Shown here in pieces: positions 7,744-14,983 of a stretch of DNA of 64,000 bases. Position 1 is the stretch's first letter. Each line of letters starts with the position of its first letter. A model generated the notes under the pieces. That model was given only the letters and a program-made list of their open reading frames with translations, was not told the origin of the DNA and did no database searches. The translations under genes were made by a program, and so were the position numbers. The stretch comes from Treponema sp. OMZ 790 (GTDB taxonomy: Bacteria > Spirochaetota > Spirochaetia > Treponematales > Treponemataceae), in assembly GCF_024181285.1 (NCBI RefSeq), contig NZ_CP051201.1:496001-560000 (forward strand), in the 5' to 3' direction.

Positions 7744-9034
7744 AAAGGAACATTGCAGCTATGGTTCCGAATATAATTAACGGAATATTATAGTGCAAGA
7801 AGGTAGGAACACAGGTGTCCCAGATGTGGTCGTGCTGTCCGTCTACGTTAAGACCTGCTGTAGGTCCGAGGGTTGAGTCGGATGCGGGAGAACCTGCATC
7901 GCCCAAGGCTCCTGCAGTACCGAGTAAGCATACGATGGCGGCAGGGCTGAAGCCTAACTTTACGCCGAGCGGAACATAGATGGTTGCGATAATCGGAATT
8001 GTACCGAAAGATGTTCCGATACCCATTGTAATACCGAGACCGATTAAAAGCATTATAACGGCACCAAGGAGCTTGCTTCCTCCGATGAGATTAGCACTTG
8101 AAACTACCAAAGCATCAACACCCTTTGTTGCCTTGATAACTTCGGCAAAACCGGCTGCAACGAGCATAACAAAGGCGATAAAGCCCATGAGTTTTATACC
8201 TTCTGCCATTGTGCTGTCGACTTCATTAACCTTGATAACGCGGGTAAGCATTAAAATTAAGATACCTGCAAGACCTCCGAGGGGCATTGAACCGGTCAAA
8301 ATCTGAATTACAAAGGCTGCAAGAATGGCCAAGAGTGTAAACCATTCACGGGATGTGAATTTTACGTCTTGTTCAAGGTTCATCTCAGGATGTAAATCCT
8401 TGTATTCGCGTTTTTTTCTGTACGAGAAGAATACTGCAATAAACAATCCTAAAAGCATTCCGAGGCCGGGAATCCACATAGCCTTCCATACATCTGTTGC
8501 TTCAAAGGGTACTCCGTTTTGTGTCATAGAATTTGCAATAATTCCATGGAAGATAAGACCGAAACCTACAGGTAAGGTAACATAGGGCCACTTAACGGAG
8601 AATGTAAGACCGCAAGCCATGGCTCTTCGGTCGAGCTTCATTGAATTCATAACGACCAATAGGGGCGGAATCAAAATCGGAATGTATGAAATGTGGATGG
8701 GAATAAGGTTTTGTGAAAAACATCCTACAAAGGCAATTATTAAAACAAACAGAATGCTTTTTGCTTTAAGGCTCTTTGAAAGTTTTACTGCAAGTAGGGT
8801 TACAATATTTGTCTGACTTACAGCCGCAGCCAATGTACCTAAAAGAATGTAAGATAGGGCAGTTTCGGCATTGCCTCCCATACCCGAAATAAGAGTGCTT
8901 ATAGTCGCGGATAGACCTAAACCTCCAACCAATCCGCCGATAACGCCGGAAACCATAATCGCAATCAAAATATTGATTTTGAGAAGACATAGTACCGTCA
9001 TAACAACAACAGCTACTATTACAGGATTAATCAT
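7742..9034 (-). CDS. Na+/H+ antiporter family membrane protein
   Basis: Polytopic inner-membrane protein of 430 residues with about 11-12 hydrophobic segments, recognised as the Na+/H+ antiporter family (ion transporter superfamily). Typical stretches include ISGMGGNAETALSYILLGTL near residue 55, PIHISYIPILIPPLL, the central basic loop YRKKREYKDLHPE, and the C-terminal GIGTSFGTIPIIATIYVPL and GDAGSPASDSTLGPTAGLN. It probably exchanges Na+ for H+, or couples Na+ to an organic substrate; the ion preference cannot be read. I chose the ATG at 9034, five bases after GGAGG, over an in-frame TTG at 9058. It is transcribed divergently from the nhaC-type gene, with a promoter at 9088-9116. Confidence 0.85.
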   Translation of the reverse strand: MINPVIVAVVVMTVLCLLKINILIAIMVSGVIGGLVGGLGLSATISTLISGMGGNAETALSYILLGTLAAAVSQTNIVTLLAVKLSKSLKAKSILFVLIIAFVGCFSQNLIPIHISYIPILIPPLLVVMNSMKLDRRAMACGLTFSVKWPYVTLPVGFGLIFHGIIANSMTQNGVPFEATDVWKAMWIPGLGMLLGLFIAVFFSYRKKREYKDLHPEMNLEQDVKFTSREWFTLLAILAAFVIQILTGSMPLGGLAGILILMLTRVIKVNEVDSTMAEGIKLMGFIAFVMLVAAGFAEVIKATKGVDALVVSSANLIGGSKLLGAVIMLLIGLGITMGIGTSFGTIPIIATIYVPLGVKLGFSPAAIVCLLGTAGALGDAGSPASDSTLGPTAGLNVDGQHDHIWDTCVPTFLHYNIPLIIFGTIAAMFL

Positions 9035-9087
9035 ATATACCTCCGTTTTTTTTTGCAATTTATAAAAATTGCGAACTTAACTGAAAA

Positions 9088-9116
9088 ATGGTAGCATGAA
9101 AATTTTTATCTGTCAA
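9088..9116 (-). promoter_or_regulatory. Promoter of the minus-strand antiporter gene
   Basis: On the minus strand: TTGACA (9116-9111), 17-base spacer, TACCAT (9093-9088). The start of transcription should be near 9081. Confidence 0.65.
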
Positions 9117-9171
9117 GTTTTTGGTGAAAATCATTGTTTTTTATTAAAATAAATAGTTTTAAATTTTTTTC

Positions 9172-9200
9172 TTGACAAGGCAGAAAACCTATGCGATAAT
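9172..9200 (+). promoter_or_regulatory. Promoter of the nhaC-type antiporter gene
   Basis: TTGACA (9172-9177), exactly 17 bases, GATAAT (9195-9200). It implies a leader of roughly 70 bases before the ATG at 9279. Confidence 0.85.
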
Positions 9201-9278
9201 TTAGTAGTCGTTTGAGTTATAAGTGCGTTTTGTGTTTATTGCTTTAAAGTAAGTTTTATTCTAACTGGAGGACGTTGT

Positions 9279-10640
9279 ATGGAAAAATCTAAATTTAAGC
9301 CTAATGGTTTAGCTCTGTTGCCGTTTCTCATCTTTGTTGTCGTTTATTTGGGAATAGGTGTAACACTTGTTGCTAAAGGCGATCCGATGGGATTTTATGG
9401 ATTTAAGGGGCCTATTGCCGTAATTGTAGGTATTGTAGCAGCCTTTTTAATGCACAAAGGGGCTATGAATGAAAAATTTGATGCCTTGATTAAAGGATGC
9501 GGAGACGAAAACATCATTACGATGTGTATCATCTACATTTTGGCCGGGGCTTTTTCTGTTGTTTCAAAACAGATGGGCGGTGTCGACTCTACCGTAAATT
9601 TAGGCTTAACCCTAATCCCTGCCAACTTTGTTACGGCAGGTCTATTTATAATCTGCTGCTTTTTGTCTATTGCAACAGGTACAAGTGTCGGTACAATCGC
9701 TGCCGTAGGTCCTATTGCCGTAGGTTTTGCAGAGAAGGCCGGTATTTCAATGCCTCTCATGATTGCCTCTATGATAGGCGGTGCCATGTTCGGTGATAAC
9801 CTATCCATTATTTCCGATACAACTATTGCCGCTACAAGAACTCAAGATGTTGATATGCGAGATAAATTCAGGGTTAATATGACTTTAGCTTTACCTGCTG
9901 CAATTTTAACCATAATTTTACTTTTGATTTTCGGCCGACCGGAAGTTCCGCCTCAAATAGAATCATTGGAATTCAATATTGTGAAAGTTTTACCTTACAT
10001 ATTTGTATTGGTTGCAGCCATTGCCGGTCTTAATGTTTTTATTGTTCTTCTGGGAGGAATTGTATTTTCAGGTGTTATAGGAATGGCTTATGGCGCATTT
10101 GATCCCTTGCAGTGGACTAACCATATCTACGACGGTTTTAACGGAATGTTTGAAATATTCCTACTCTCCATGTTAACGGGAGGTCTTGCCTATATGGTAA
10201 CAGAGGCCGGCGGTATGGAATGGCTCTTACAAAAAATAAAGGGTATGGTAAAAGGGCAAAAATCGGCAGAGGTCGGTATCGGTGTTTTAACTCTTCTTAC
10301 CGATGCTGCAACAGCAAATAATACCGTTGCAATTATTATTGACGGCTCCATAGCTAAGGAAATGTGTGAGGAATTTAAGGTTGATCCGCGTAGGTCTGCC
10401 TCTCTTCTTGATGCCTTTTCCTGTGTAATGCAGGGATTGATTCCTTACGGAGCCCAGCTTTTAATAGCCTGTTCCTTTACAAACGGTCTTGTAAATCCTG
10501 TAGGTGTTATACCGCTATTGTGGTACCAGCTCTTATTGGCTGTATTTTTAACTCTTTCTATCTTCTTCCCCTTTGCCGACGGATACATTAAAAAACATCC
10601 TTGGAATTTTGAAGAGTGGAAGGCTGTTAAAGCAAAATAA
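9279..10640 (+). CDS. NhaC-type Na+/H+ antiporter
   Basis: Inner-membrane antiporter of 453 residues with about 11-12 hydrophobic segments. NhaC-family features visible are GCGDENIITMCIIYILAGAF near residue 75, the highly conserved ATGTSVGTIAAVGPIAVGF near 130-150, GAMFGDNLSIISDTTIAAT near 168-185, and TDAATANNTVAIII near 345. The acidic residue of GDNLSIISDT lies in the likely transport site of this family. TGGAGG lies 8 bases before the ATG. The gene has its own consensus promoter and a strong terminator at 10666-10706, so it is probably monocistronic. Sodium or proton homeostasis, or coupling to amino-acid fermentation, is the inferred role; substrate is unproven. Confidence 0.88.
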   Translation: MEKSKFKPNGLALLPFLIFVVVYLGIGVTLVAKGDPMGFYGFKGPIAVIVGIVAAFLMHKGAMNEKFDALIKGCGDENIITMCIIYILAGAFSVVSKQMGGVDSTVNLGLTLIPANFVTAGLFIICCFLSIATGTSVGTIAAVGPIAVGFAEKAGISMPLMIASMIGGAMFGDNLSIISDTTIAATRTQDVDMRDKFRVNMTLALPAAILTIILLLIFGRPEVPPQIESLEFNIVKVLPYIFVLVAAIAGLNVFIVLLGGIVFSGVIGMAYGAFDPLQWTNHIYDGFNGMFEIFLLSMLTGGLAYMVTEAGGMEWLLQKIKGMVKGQKSAEVGIGVLTLLTDAATANNTVAIIIDGSIAKEMCEEFKVDPRRSASLLDAFSCVMQGLIPYGAQLLIACSFTNGLVNPVGVIPLLWYQLLLAVFLTLSIFFPFADGYIKKHPWNFEEWKAVKAK

Positions 10641-10665
10641 GTTTTGCACTAAAAGTCTAAAACAC

Positions 10666-10706
10666 AATCCCAAGATTCAAATAAGTTGAATCTTGGGATT
10701 TTTATT
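10666..10706 (+). terminator. Rho-independent terminator after nhaC-type gene
   Basis: A perfect 15-bp stem, 10666-10680 with 10686-10700 (AATCCCAAGATTCAA and its complement), an ATAAG loop and a following T-rich run. Confidence 0.9.
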
Positions 10707-10724
10707 TATTCGTGCGGAGGGGTT

Positions 10725-10816
10725 AATACCCCGACGCTCTGCGTCGTAACAAAGGGTATTAAAGCCGACTGCAACCACCTTATGAGAACAACATACCCCG
10801 ATGCTCTGCGTCGGGG
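10725..10816. repeat. Two copies of a short palindromic repeat
   Basis: TACCCCGACGCTCTGCGTCG (10727-10746) and TACCCCGATGCTCTGCGTCG (10794-10813, then GGG) are near-identical palindromes. The first is enclosed by AATACCC (10725-10731) and GGGTATT (10754-10760). The second lies inside the 3' end of the EamA gene and encodes its last residues. Confidence 0.8.
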
Positions 10817-11709
10817 GTTGTTGATTCAAGTGTTTTCTTTTTTTCACCTTTTAGAGCGAACACTATGATGCTTACTATGATTATTGTTCCGCCTATTACC
10901 GTTCCTGCATTTAAAGTTTCACCTAAGATAAAATAGCTTAAGATACTTGCAATCAACGGGTTAACAAAAATAAAATTTGTAACATCGCTTGTTTTTTCGG
11001 CGATTTCTATTCCCTTATTAAAGAAAAAATAACCTAATGCACTGGTAAAAATTCCTAGGTATAAGAGACTCCCTATGTATCTAAAGTCGGCGGAAACAAG
11101 TTCTTTATAACCTTCGACAGAAAAAGGCGATAAGATAATAGCCGCACAAATCATGCTGTAAGTTACTATTTCTATTGAAGTATATCCCATTTTTGCAAGT
11201 TTGCGGCTTAAAACATTATATCCGCAAAAAGAAACCGCTGCCGCTACAGTCCACAAAATGCCTATGTTGATCGATAAAATTCCTTTCCATAAAATAATAA
11301 TTAAAACTCCGCAAAAGGCCGCTAAAATAGAAATATAGCCTAGTTTGCTTATTTTTTCCCCGTAAAGAATTGAAGCCGTTGCAGCAGTCAGTATAGGTGT
11401 TGTTGCAATGATAATGCTTGAGGTTGCGGCCGTGATGGTTCTAAGTCCGATATTAAAAACTATAAGATACAGGGCAAAGCCGAGCGCTCCCGATAAAAAG
11501 AATAGTCCTATGTGTTTAAGCTTAAAAGGTGCTCTAAGCTTATTAAACTTTCCCATAATTAAAAGAACAAGACTTGCCAAAAAGCATCTTAAAAAACCTA
11601 ATGCTTCTGGGCCGAAATGCATTAAAGCAAATCTTGAAAACGGAAAAGAAGAAGCAAAAAAAACGATGGCAGTCAAGGCAGCCAAATATGATTTTAGTTT
11701 ATTGGTCAT
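10780..11709 (-). CDS. EamA/DMT-superfamily transporter
   Basis: Drug/metabolite-type exporter of the inner membrane, 309 residues, with ten predicted hydrophobic helices in two EamA halves. Visible landmarks are SSFPFSRFALMHFGPEALGFLRC in the first half (residues ~20-45), LTAATASILYGEKISKLGYISILAAFCGV, and in the second half GYNVLSRKLAKMGY and NPLIASILSYFILGETLNAG. The substrate is unknown; the family exports amino acids, nucleosides or toxic compounds. ATG with GGAG upstream. The C-terminal tail PDAEHRGMLFS is encoded by the palindromic repeat at 10794-10816, so the original stop codon has probably been displaced. Its promoter -35 lies within the start of the divergent MORN gene. Confidence 0.88.
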   Translation of the reverse strand: MTNKLKSYLAALTAIVFFASSFPFSRFALMHFGPEALGFLRCFLASLVLLIMGKFNKLRAPFKLKHIGLFFLSGALGFALYLIVFNIGLRTITAATSSIIIATTPILTAATASILYGEKISKLGYISILAAFCGVLIIILWKGILSINIGILWTVAAAVSFCGYNVLSRKLAKMGYTSIEIVTYSMICAAIILSPFSVEGYKELVSADFRYIGSLLYLGIFTSALGYFFFNKGIEIAEKTSDVTNFIFVNPLIASILSYFILGETLNAGTVIGGTIIIVSIIVFALKGEKKKTLESTTPDAEHRGMLFS

Positions 11710-11751
11710 AATTTCTCCATAAGTTTTTAGTATGGACTTTTGATTTTAAGT

Positions 11752-11780
11752 ATGATACAATTACAAGGTAATGAAGTCAA
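11752..11780 (-). promoter_or_regulatory. Promoter of the EamA gene
   Basis: Minus strand: TTGACT (11780-11775), 17-base spacer, TATCAT (11757-11752). The -35 overlaps the first codons of the divergent gene at 11771. Confidence 0.7.
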
Positions 11781-12919
11781 GTATGAGTGTTATAATTAAA
11801 TTTTATTTATTAAACAGTTTATTTTATCTGATTTTTCTCGCAGTCATATTTATTGTTTTAAACCGCTTAATTACAGGGCCTGTCAGTTTTGGAGCTCCCT
11901 TAATTTTTATTCTTTTAATTCCTGTCATAATTGTAGTTGCTGCATTTTTTTCGGCACATAAATTTACCGGCTCTGCCTTTCATGCTATTCCGCCCATTAT
12001 AATTACTGTCTTTATTCTTTTAATTCCGAGAGGCATAAGATTCATAAAAAAAAACTACATTCCGGTAGATTTTGAAGAACTTGTCTGTGTGTATGATGAA
12101 TATTATAACGCAAAAGGGAAGACCATTGCCGGTATAAAAAAAGGTTTATTTAAATATTACAACCCGGACACAGGTATTCTTCATCATGAAGCGGTTTGGT
12201 CGAACGGTGTGATAGAAGGCTATTCCGTTTTTTATTATCCTGACGGAAAAAAAGAAATGGAGGGTAATTTAAAACCCTTAAAAGATATGCCTGTTTTTTT
12301 TGAACACAGGGTCTATCGCTGCGGAAAATGGCTTTTTTATAATAAGGACGGCTCATTAAGAGATACCCGAATCTACGATGAGAACGGTGTTCTTGTTTCG
12401 AGCGATGCTTGCCGTTTGTATCAAAAAAAAGAAGGTGAAAATATATATAGAATCTACGAACTAAAAAACATGCTCCCCTTTACGGGAAAAATTACGCGGG
12501 AAGCGGTTATTGATGATAAGGATGACTATCCTTATCACACAACAGCCGAAATAAAGAATGGGTATATAGAAGGTCCTTGGGAAGAGTTTTCTTCTTTTGA
12601 CGGACTTGTTCTTGTAAGCCGCGGAAGTGCAAAATCAGGCTATCCTGATGGGGAATACACTTCTTATTATGAAGACGGCCGGATTGAAGAAAAGGCTTTT
12701 TTTGTTATGGGAAAATTTAACGGAGAATATAAGACGTTTTATCAAAACGGTAATCTTAAATCTTCCGGCTTTTTTAAAGATCATCGTCGTCAAGGTCTTG
12801 CTCAATGGTTTTATGAAAACGGAAACCTTGAAAAAGAGACAGAATATGATTTATCGGGAAATGTAATAAATGAAAGACATTTTGATAAAGATGGAAATCT
12901 AATATCAAATAAGGATTGA
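11771..12919 (+). CDS. Membrane protein with MORN-type (YwqK-like) repeats
   Basis: 382 residues. The first ~95 hold three hydrophobic segments (residues ~8-30, ~35-60, ~70-90). The rest is hydrophilic and carries at least six MORN_2-like repeats of the form Y-DG---G---G: GLFKYYNPDTG, GYSVFYYPDGKKEMEGN, GEYTSYYEDGRIEEKAFF, GEYKTFYQNGNLKSSGFF, GLAQWFYENGNLEKETEYD. Such proteins are often annotated as YwqK-family antitoxins, but that function is not demonstrated. The repeats probably form a beta-sheet module for protein or lipid contact. The ribosome-binding site is weak (AAGG directly before ATG at 11771); ATG at 11783 is an alternative start. Confidence 0.75.
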   Translation: MKSSMSVIIKFYLLNSLFYLIFLAVIFIVLNRLITGPVSFGAPLIFILLIPVIIVVAAFFSAHKFTGSAFHAIPPIIITVFILLIPRGIRFIKKNYIPVDFEELVCVYDEYYNAKGKTIAGIKKGLFKYYNPDTGILHHEAVWSNGVIEGYSVFYYPDGKKEMEGNLKPLKDMPVFFEHRVYRCGKWLFYNKDGSLRDTRIYDENGVLVSSDACRLYQKKEGENIYRIYELKNMLPFTGKITREAVIDDKDDYPYHTTAEIKNGYIEGPWEEFSSFDGLVLVSRGSAKSGYPDGEYTSYYEDGRIEEKAFFVMGKFNGEYKTFYQNGNLKSSGFFKDHRRQGLAQWFYENGNLEKETEYDLSGNVINERHFDKDGNLISNKD

Positions 12920-12936
12920 TTTTTAGCTTTTTACAC

Positions 12937-12965
12937 TTGCGTTAATATAATAAATGGCTTATAAT
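12937..12965 (+). promoter_or_regulatory. megL promoter
   Basis: TTGCGT (12937-12942), 17-base spacer, TATAAT (12960-12965). The expected start of transcription is about 12972, inside the palindrome described next. Confidence 0.75.
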
Positions 12966-12966
12966 T

Positions 12967-12986
12967 ATTGAGATATGTATCTCAAT
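12967..12986 (+). promoter_or_regulatory. Palindromic operator-like site at the megL transcription start
   Basis: ATTGAGATA-TG-TATCTCAAT is a perfect 9-bp inverted repeat starting one base after the -10 box and ending one base before the GGAGG of megL. Its position fits a repressor operator; as RNA it would be a hairpin at the 5' end. Confidence 0.55.
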
Positions 12987-12997
12987 TGGAGGAAGAT

Positions 12998-14203
12998 ATG
13001 GATAGAAAAGAATTGGAAAAATTAGGATTTGCTTCAAAGCAGATTCACGCAGGAAGCATTAAGAACAAATACGGTGCTCTCGCTACACCTATTTATCAAA
13101 CTTCAACATTTTCATTTGATTCCGCAGAGCAGGGCGGAAGAAGATTTGCTCTGGAAGAAGAAGGTTATATCTACACCCGCTTGGGAAACCCTACAACTAC
13201 AGTTGTTGAAGAAAAACTTGCCTGCCTCGAAAACGGAGAAGCATGTATGTCTGCAAGTTCGGGTATCGGCGCCGTTACCTCATGTATTTGGTCAATCGTA
13301 AATGCAGGAGACCACATCGTTGCAGGAAAAACTCTTTACGGCTGTACCTTTGCTTTTTTAAATCACGGTCTTTCGCGCTTCGGTGTTGAGGTAAGCTTTG
13401 TCGATACACGGGACCCCGAAAACGTTAAAAAGGCTTTAAAACCGAATACAAAAATAGTTTATTTGGAAACACCTGCTAACCCTAACATGTATCTTTGCGA
13501 TATTGCAGAAATAAGTAAAATTGCTCATGCTCATAATCCCGAATGTAAGGTAATCGTAGACAATACCTATATGACACCTTATCTACAAAGACCTCTTGAT
13601 TTAGGTGCAGACGTTGTTCTTCACTCTGCAACAAAATACCTAAACGGACATGGAGATGTTATTGCAGGTTTTGTTGTAGGAAAAAAAGAATTCATCGATC
13701 AGGTACGCTTTGTAGGCGTCAAGGACATGACTGGTTCTACCTTGGGACCCTTTGAAGCTTACTTAATCGGCAGAGGTATGAAGACCCTCGATATCCGAAT
13801 GGAAAAGCACTGTGCCAATGCTCAAAAGGTCGCAGAGTTTTTGGAAAAACATCCTGCAGTTGAGTCAATTGCCTTCCCCGGGCTTAAGTCTTTCCCGCAA
13901 TATGAGCTTGCAAAAAAACAGATGAAGCTTTGCGGAGCCATGATTGCCTTTACCGTTAAGGGCGGATTGGAAGCCGGTAAAACTCTTATAAACTCGGTTA
14001 AGTTTGCAACTATTGCAGTAAGCTTAGGTGATGCCGAAACTCTCATCCAGCATCCTGCAAGTATGACCCACTCTCCTTATACGCCTGAAGAAAGAGCTGC
14101 CTCGGATATTGCTGAAGGTTTGGTTCGCCTTTCCGTAGGTCTTGAAGATGCGGAAGATATAATTGCCGACTTAAAGCAAGCATTAGATAAGCTTGTTAAA
14201 TAA
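12998..14203 (+). CDS. megL: Methionine gamma-lyase
   Basis: PLP enzyme of the Cys/Met metabolism family, 401 residues. It splits methionine into methanethiol, 2-oxobutyrate and ammonia, and acts on cysteine or homocysteine to release H2S. Seen: TPIYQTSTFSFDSAEQGG, the substrate loop YTRLGNPTTTVVEEKLACLE, the MGL-type SSGIGAVTS, CTFAFLNHGLSRFGVEV with the lyase-type Cys near residue 117, and the PLP-lysine motif SATKYLNGHGDVIAG (Lys ~211). I start at ATG 12998 (GGAGGAAG upstream) rather than the in-frame upstream start at 12968, which lies in the promoter region. The gene has its own promoter and operator-like palindrome. In oral treponemes this enzyme makes malodorous, tissue-toxic sulfur compounds. 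Confidence 0.95.
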   Translation: MDRKELEKLGFASKQIHAGSIKNKYGALATPIYQTSTFSFDSAEQGGRRFALEEEGYIYTRLGNPTTTVVEEKLACLENGEACMSASSGIGAVTSCIWSIVNAGDHIVAGKTLYGCTFAFLNHGLSRFGVEVSFVDTRDPENVKKALKPNTKIVYLETPANPNMYLCDIAEISKIAHAHNPECKVIVDNTYMTPYLQRPLDLGADVVLHSATKYLNGHGDVIAGFVVGKKEFIDQVRFVGVKDMTGSTLGPFEAYLIGRGMKTLDIRMEKHCANAQKVAEFLEKHPAVESIAFPGLKSFPQYELAKKQMKLCGAMIAFTVKGGLEAGKTLINSVKFATIAVSLGDAETLIQHPASMTHSPYTPEERAASDIAEGLVRLSVGLEDAEDIIADLKQALDKLVK

Positions 14204-14218
14204 GTCTTAATTAAAAAA

Positions 14219-14242
14219 CGGACAGGTGTTTTCACCTGTCCG
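14219..14242 (+). terminator. Hairpin between megL and the racemase-like gene
   Basis: CGGACAGGTG (14219-14228), TTTT loop, CACCTGTCCG (14233-14242). There is no T run after it, so it may attenuate transcription or protect the megL mRNA end and let some transcription continue. Confidence 0.6.
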
Positions 14243-14266
14243 TATTGAAATGGAAGGGGCTTGTTT

Positions 14267-14983
14267 TTGAAAGCGGCCGTATTTGCCGGAACCACGGTTG
14301 ATACCCGAATGGGAATAGAACTTCTAAATAGAAAAAGTATAGAGGCTATTGCCGTTCCCATGTCAAACACCTGTGAAGAACAGTCACATTTACAGTATTT
14401 TTCGCAAGAAGCTCTTGAAGATCTTTTTATTGAAAAGTCGAATGAGGTTATAAAAAAGGGAGTGGATATTATCGTTATATATTGTAATTCTTTAAGTGCT
14501 GCCGTAGACTACGAAAAAATACAAAAACTTTTAAATATTGAAATTTTCAGTCCTCTTGATACATATAAAAATTTACCTGCAGATTGTATGAACATAGCTA
14601 TTTTAGCGGCAAACGGATTAGCTGCATACACAATCGATAAAATTATTCAAAAATATAACCAAGAAAAAAATACCATTCCCATAGGAAACATGAGCATAGT
14701 ACAGCTCATCGAAAAAGGTCTTGCTCCCTCCGAAATAGTGAGGCTTTTAAACCTTAAAGGCTTTTTGTCTTATCTTGAAAATATCGAGATGAACGATTAT
14801 AAAATAGACAGCCTGATATTGGGATGCACCCATTTTCCATACATAAAAAACGAACTTCAAAAACACACTTCAATTAAAATTATAGATCCGGCAGATAAAA
14901 TGCTGGAAAACATATTACATACTACGTTAAATATCAAGGAGAAAAAAGAGTATGCAAAAGAAAACACAAACAATGACCGGTAA
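14267..14983 (+). CDS. Aspartate/glutamate racemase-family protein
   Basis: 238-residue member of the Asp/Glu/hydantoin racemase superfamily. It has the two catalytic-cysteine regions: IVIYCNSLSAAVDY (Cys ~71) and LILGCTHFPYI (Cys ~187), plus AVFAGTTVDTRMG at the N terminus and AILAANGLAAYTID. The GCTHFPY motif is MurI-like, but the N terminus lacks the usual MurI DSG signature, so glutamate racemase is not assured. The start is a TTG at 14267, 9 bases after GGAAGG; TTG at 14261 is an alternative. Its last 32 bases overlap the start of nifJ in another frame, suggesting translational coupling. Confidence 0.8.
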   Translation: MKAAVFAGTTVDTRMGIELLNRKSIEAIAVPMSNTCEEQSHLQYFSQEALEDLFIEKSNEVIKKGVDIIVIYCNSLSAAVDYEKIQKLLNIEIFSPLDTYKNLPADCMNIAILAANGLAAYTIDKIIQKYNQEKNTIPIGNMSIVQLIEKGLAPSEIVRLLNLKGFLSYLENIEMNDYKIDSLILGCTHFPYIKNELQKHTSIKIIDPADKMLENILHTTLNIKEKKEYAKENTNNDR

